This document shows positions 61,676 through 64,000 of a stretch of 64,000 nucleotides of DNA, piece by piece (the first letter of the stretch is position 1; each line of letters opens with the position of its first letter). The DNA comes from Halorubrum sp. BV1 (GTDB lineage: Archaea; Halobacteriota; Halobacteria; Halobacteriales; Haloferacaceae), in NCBI RefSeq assembly GCF_000746205.1, contig NZ_JQKV01000002.1, forward strand, positions 1 to 64,000, given 5' to 3'. The notes under the pieces are model-generated. The model was given only the letters and a program-made list of their open reading frames with translations. It did not search any database and had not been told where the DNA came from. The position numbers and the translations under genes were made by a program.

Positions 61676-62736
61676 TCGACACCCTCCGGTTCGTTCGGCA
61701 CCTGCTCGCTCGTCTCCTCGTCTGCGGCGTCGTCGCTGGTGCCGGCCGTGTACCGCCCCGGCATCGGACGGCCGACGATGTCGAGGAAGACGTCTTCGAG
61801 GCTCGGTTCGCGCGTGCGGATGTCGACCACCTCACCGCCCGCGGCCGTCACCGCCTCGCGGACCGCCTCGACCGCCGTCATCGTCGGCACCGCGGTCCGG
61901 AACCGGTCGCCGACCTCGACCGTGAGCGCCGGCGCGTCGTCCGACTCGCCCACCCCGTTGTCAGACTCGCCCGCCCCGTCGTCCGCGATGTCACTCACTT
62001 CATCGTCCGCGAGGTCGGCGAGCGCGTCGGTTTGGCTCGGTGCGACGTCGGAGAACACATGGTAGGTCGTCTCGCCATGTCGCTCGCGGATCCCGTCGAC
62101 GCTCCCGCGAGCGACGATTCGCCCCTCGTTCATCACGACGACGCGGTCGCAGACGGATTCGACGTGATAGAGGTTGTGCGCCGAGAACACGACCGTCTTT
62201 CCGGCCTCGCGTAGCTCGCGGGTGAACTGGAGCACGGAGTCCGTCGTCACCGGATCCAGTCCCGAGGCCGGCTCGTCGTACACGAGCACGTCCGGATCGT
62301 TGACGAGCGACCGCGCGATGGCGACCTTCCGTTTCATCCCCTTGGACATGTCTCCGAGCCGGCGCTCGCGGTGGTCGAGCTGGAGCCGGTCGAGTGCGGA
62401 CTCGATCCGCTCGTCCGCGACGTCTCCCGGGACGTCGTAGAGGTCGGCGAAAAAGCGGAGGTACGACCGCGGCGTCATCTCCTCGTACAGCGGCGACTCC
62501 TCGGGGAGGAAGCCGAGCCGGCGGCGCATCTCTGGATCGTCGGAGTCGAAGCCGGCGACAGTCACCTCGCCGTCGGTCGGTTCGACGAGCCCCGAGAGCA
62601 CCTTGAGAGTCGTCGTCTTTCCCGCTCCGTTCGGGCCGACGATGCCGAACACCTCGCCCTCTCCGACGGAGAACGTGCTGTCGACGACGGCGGCGAACTC
62701 CCCGTACGTCTTCCGTAGGCCCGCCACCTCGATCAT
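61672..62736 (-). CDS. ABC transporter ATP-binding protein (NatA-like)
   Basis: 354 residues. Walker A GPNGAGKTT (about 38-46), Q-loop LPEESPLYEEMTP, signature MSKGMKRKVAIARSL, Walker B VLVYDEPASGLDP, H-loop FSAHNLYHVE. The C-terminal ~120 residues are an acidic regulatory extension with SDNGVGESD-type repeats. It powers the two permeases downstream; the substrate is unknown (Na+, drugs or peptides are common for NatAB types). ATG 62736 is chosen at MIEVAGLRKTYG, with a TATA-like gtttaacc about 27 bases before it. Confidence 0.94.
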
Positions 62737-62840
62737 GCGTCGCGATCTGCCCTCTGTCGGGTTAAACCCACCTCCGCGGTTATCGCCGCCGAGAACGCTC
62801 GCCGGTACGCTTACAGGACCGGTCGACGAACACGCTGGCA

Positions 62841-63842
62841 ATGACCGACGCGGGGGAGACCGGCAACGGCGCTGACCGCCGAGTCGGCGCTGACCCCGAC
62901 CGCGGGCGTGAACGCAACTGCGACGTCAACCGCAGGCGTGACGTCGACCGCGAGGGCAACCGCGACGTCGACCGCGGGACCGAGATCGATCCCGCGGTCG
63001 CGGCGACCGCCCGAGAGGAACTGCGCACGACGGTCACCTATCAGGTCGAGCGGCTCCGCGAGATCGACACCAAGGCCATCGAGATTCTCAAGGCGAATCT
63101 GGTTCTCATCGGCATCGTCGTCACGGGCGGCTCGCTCGTCGTGCAGACCGAGTTCGACCTCGGCGGCTTCCTCAACCCCTTCACGCTCGCAGGCGGCGTG
63201 ATTCTGCTCGTCTCGACCGGGCTGGCGGCCGTCACCTACACCGCCTCCGACCTCCGAGGCGGACTCACCATCGCCGACGTCGACGCCCTGATCGCCGCCG
63301 AACGAGCCCGCAGCGGCGGCGAGAACGGACTGGGAGCCGACGCGCGCGACGCGACCGCTGACGACGAGGCCCGTGACGCGACCGCTGACGACGACGCGCA
63401 CGGCGAGCCGCCGGCGGGCTTCGACGAGCGGCTGCTGCGCAGCTACGCCGAGTGGATCGACTACAACGCCCGCGTCATGGCCGTCAACGATCTGCTCGCG
63501 ACAGTGACCGTCCTCTTGGTCTTCCTCGCGTTCGTCTACGTCGTCGCGGGGGTCGTGACCGGCGCGGTTGGACTCTCGGCGACGGAACTGTGGACCACGT
63601 TTGCCGTCTTGACGCTGTTCGCGGGCGGGTTCACATGGGTCGCCGCGCACATGGATCACCTCGGGCCCGAGACGCGGCACGCCGCGGCGTCGTTCGAGGG
63701 CGTGCAGATCTCCAAGGGGGCGGACCGAAGCGAGGCGTGGTCGTCGCTCCGCGCGATGATCGGGCGCGAGCCGCCCACGGAACCACCGGAACCGGACACC
63801 ACACCACCTGACAGGACACGAGACGGGACGCGCGAGGACTAA
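62841..63842 (+). CDS. Four-helix membrane protein with charged N-terminus, uncharacterised
   Basis: 333 residues. The first ~50 are Asp/Arg-rich and repetitive (DRGRERNCDVNRRRDVDREG), coded by degenerate short repeats. Two close helices lie at ~85-128 (LVLIGIVVTGGSLVV, LAGGVILLVSTGLAAVTYTA). A cytoplasmic segment of ~85 residues with ADARDATADDEARDATADDD follows, then two more helices at ~215-270. The 2+2 layout recalls small membrane sensors, but no family is recognised. A TATA-like gcttacagg lies about 27 bases before the ATG. Confidence 0.75.
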   Translation: MTDAGETGNGADRRVGADPDRGRERNCDVNRRRDVDREGNRDVDRGTEIDPAVAATAREELRTTVTYQVERLREIDTKAIEILKANLVLIGIVVTGGSLVVQTEFDLGGFLNPFTLAGGVILLVSTGLAAVTYTASDLRGGLTIADVDALIAAERARSGGENGLGADARDATADDEARDATADDDAHGEPPAGFDERLLRSYAEWIDYNARVMAVNDLLATVTVLLVFLAFVYVVAGVVTGAVGLSATELWTTFAVLTLFAGGFTWVAAHMDHLGPETRHAAASFEGVQISKGADRSEAWSSLRAMIGREPPTEPPEPDTTPPDRTRDGTRED

Positions 63843-63895
63843 TCGCGGCTCCCGGGCGCTGCAAAATGGACGCAGACGTCGATCGAACGAGACCG

Positions 63896-64000
63896 CTACT
63901 CCTCTTTTTCCGCTGTTTCTCCCGGAACGCGCCCTCGCTCCCAGACGGCGTGAGCGGAGGTGCCGTTCGGCTGTCGGGCGTCGCCAGCGGCCCACTCGAC
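63896..64000 (-). CDS. C-terminal end of a gene running off the window (partial)
   Basis: A minus-strand frame enters at the right edge and ends at TAG (63896-63898). The visible 34 residues include VEWAAGDARQPNG, AHAVWERGRVPG and the acidic end ETAEKEE. Composition and codon use (G/C third positions, acidic tail) fit a real haloarchaeal protein end. The family cannot be told. Convergent with the preceding gene, 54 bases apart. Confidence 0.5.
   Translation of the reverse strand, partial: VEWAAGDARQPNGTSAHAVWERGRVPGETAEKEE

Overview
The window is chromosomal DNA of a halophilic archaeon (class Halobacteria, most like Halorubrum or a close relative). The reasons are the high G+C, the strongly acidic predicted proteins with Asp/Glu-rich linkers, the leaderless promoters with a TATA-like box about 27 bases before the start codon, and an archaeal gene set: aIF5B-type IF-2, Nob1, NAC, archaeal S-adenosylmethionine synthetase, RaSEA, the alternative mevalonate and shikimate enzymes, and several haloarchaea-only families. 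I saw no rRNA, tRNA, insertion sequence, prophage or CRISPR array. The genus is an inference from protein resemblance.

Layout. 1-833 has no convincing gene. It is visibly richer in A+T and holds tandem repeats plus three sequences resembling haloarchaeal origin recognition boxes. 0.8-7.6 kb: two zinc-binding haloarchaeal proteins, a MATE exporter, an MscS channel, the sugar-metabolism regulator TrmB and a D-2-hydroxyacid dehydrogenase. 7.8-16.6 kb: a HerA-like ATPase with an APH-fold kinase, an LWR-salt protein divergent from a cis-prenyltransferase, PRC-barrel/Nob1, IF-2, and phosphomevalonate decarboxylase. 16.9-25 kb: photolyase, PsiE-like protein, Hrq1/MrfA-like helicase, GNAT enzyme, 5-formyl-THF cyclo-ligase, a small zinc finger and RaSEA. 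25-33.4 kb: a soluble chemotaxis-type transducer, a VanZ protein, a tungsten aldehyde oxidoreductase, small membrane proteins, a four-gene operon (zinc protein, TrmJ-like methyltransferase, AzlC, AzlD) and a DUF192 lipoprotein. 33.7-41.3 kb: pterin and folate genes, an ArfB-like hydrolase, NAC with TrmI, an aminotransferase, MAT and DUF5804. 41.3-48.1 kb: Lrp regulator and DMT exporter, ferredoxin, BirA, USP, a YchF/Obg GTPase and an MGMT-like protein lacking the active cysteine. 48.2-54.4 kb: trpCBA followed by the two archaeal shikimate-entry enzymes. 54.5-64 kb: membrane proteins, an M32 carboxypeptidase, threonine aldolase, and an ABC-2 operon in which one permease is fused to a PrsW-type protease.

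How the genes work together. Three links stand out. Aromatic synthesis is grouped: ADH synthase and DHQ synthase II make dehydroquinate, and trpCBA completes tryptophan synthesis. A perfect 18-base palindrome lies across the trpC start codon. Folate and pterin genes (DHPS, MptE, cyclo-ligase) and an ArfB candidate lie within 15 kb. The isoprenoid genes (phosphomevalonate decarboxylase, cis-prenyltransferase) serve lipid and dolichol synthesis.

Notable structure outside the genes: a non-coding repeat family present as three partial copies (16605-16895, 22455-22533, 33461-33607), and many short tandem repeats of 9-21 bases in gene linkers and just downstream of genes.
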